From NCBI GenBank assembly GCA_947462865.1, contig CANHRW010000108.1:1-6872 (forward strand): a stretch of DNA of 6,872 nt, written 5' to 3'. Each line of letters opens with the position of its first letter. Positions within the stretch are counted from its first letter, which is position 1. The stretch comes from Bacteroidota bacterium. GTDB taxonomy: Bacteria > Bacteroidota > Bacteroidia > UKL13-3. The notes below the pieces were generated by a model, which worked only from the letters and a program-made list of their open reading frames with translations, did not search any database and was not told the origin of the DNA. The position numbers and the translations under genes were made by a program. This document shows, one piece after another, positions 6,718 to 6,872 of the stretch.

Positions 6718-6872
6718 ATGGACCTAGTTAAAGACATAGTAGAAATAGGCTTTTTGTTCTTCCTGATTAAAGGGTTGTTATGGATAGTGCTTTTTTTATT
6801 GGTTTATTTTGGCTTGATGAACAAAGAAAAAATGCGTTCAATACAGGCAAAATTCAGGTTTAGAAAAAAGAA
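6718..6872 (+). CDS. Small membrane protein, 3' end outside the window
   Basis: An open frame starts at ATG 6718 and runs to the window edge (51 complete codons, no stop). It begins MDLVKDIVEIGF and has one strong hydrophobic span at about residues 10-33, followed by a basic stretch (NKEKMRSIQAKFRFRKK). This gives an expected orientation with the basic tail in the cytoplasm. I recognise no family. A good -7 box just upstream supports it as a real gene, and the codons look like those of its neighbours. It may be a small single-span protein or the start of a larger one. Confidence 0.7.
   Translation, partial: MDLVKDIVEIGFLFFLIKGLLWIVLFLLVYFGLMNKEKMRSIQAKFRFRKK

Overview
The window looks like a compact stretch of a low-GC Bacteroidota chromosome. 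The exact class cannot be settled from this sequence. The signs are AT-rich coding DNA, no clear Shine-Dalgarno sites ahead of the genes, candidate promoter boxes of the Bacteroidota TAnnTTTG type, an S41 peptidase tail of the Bacteroidota form, and two protein types that I know mainly from this phylum (the secreted 487-residue protein and the DUF6427-like membrane protein). I see no RNA genes, mobile elements, CRISPR arrays or phage genes. Almost every base lies in or next to a gene.

Layout. Positions 1-2153 hold three plus-strand genes in a row: the 3' end of a carboxy-terminal processing protease (S41), a TauE/SafE-type membrane transporter only 2 bases later, and a family 2 glycosyltransferase 27 bases after that. 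They probably share a transcript. At 2150-2153 this unit meets a minus-strand hflX GTPase gene (2150-3355) tail to tail, and the two stop codons share the palindrome TTAA. A 64-base divergent spacer with a 14-base inverted repeat separates hflX from a second plus-strand unit (3420-6637). That unit holds a secreted beta-rich protein of unknown function, a polytopic DUF6427-like membrane protein that appears to start at TTG, and a membrane-anchored YdcF/SanA/ElyC-type DUF218 protein. The junctions are 3 bases and a 1-base TAATG overlap. After an 80-base spacer with a good -7 box, a small single-span membrane protein begins at 6718 and runs off the window.

How the genes fit together. hflX is a cytoplasmic ribosome-rescue GTPase. 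The other genes all concern the envelope: periplasmic proteolysis, membrane transport, polyprenyl-phosphate-type sugar transfer, and an uncharacterised secreted/membrane/DUF218 trio. The trio is the least explained part of the window. Its tight spacing suggests a shared envelope job, but the sequence does not show what that job is. I found no evidence of a dramatic new system. The best leads are the trio, the variant DxD motif of the glycosyltransferase, and the overlapping stops.
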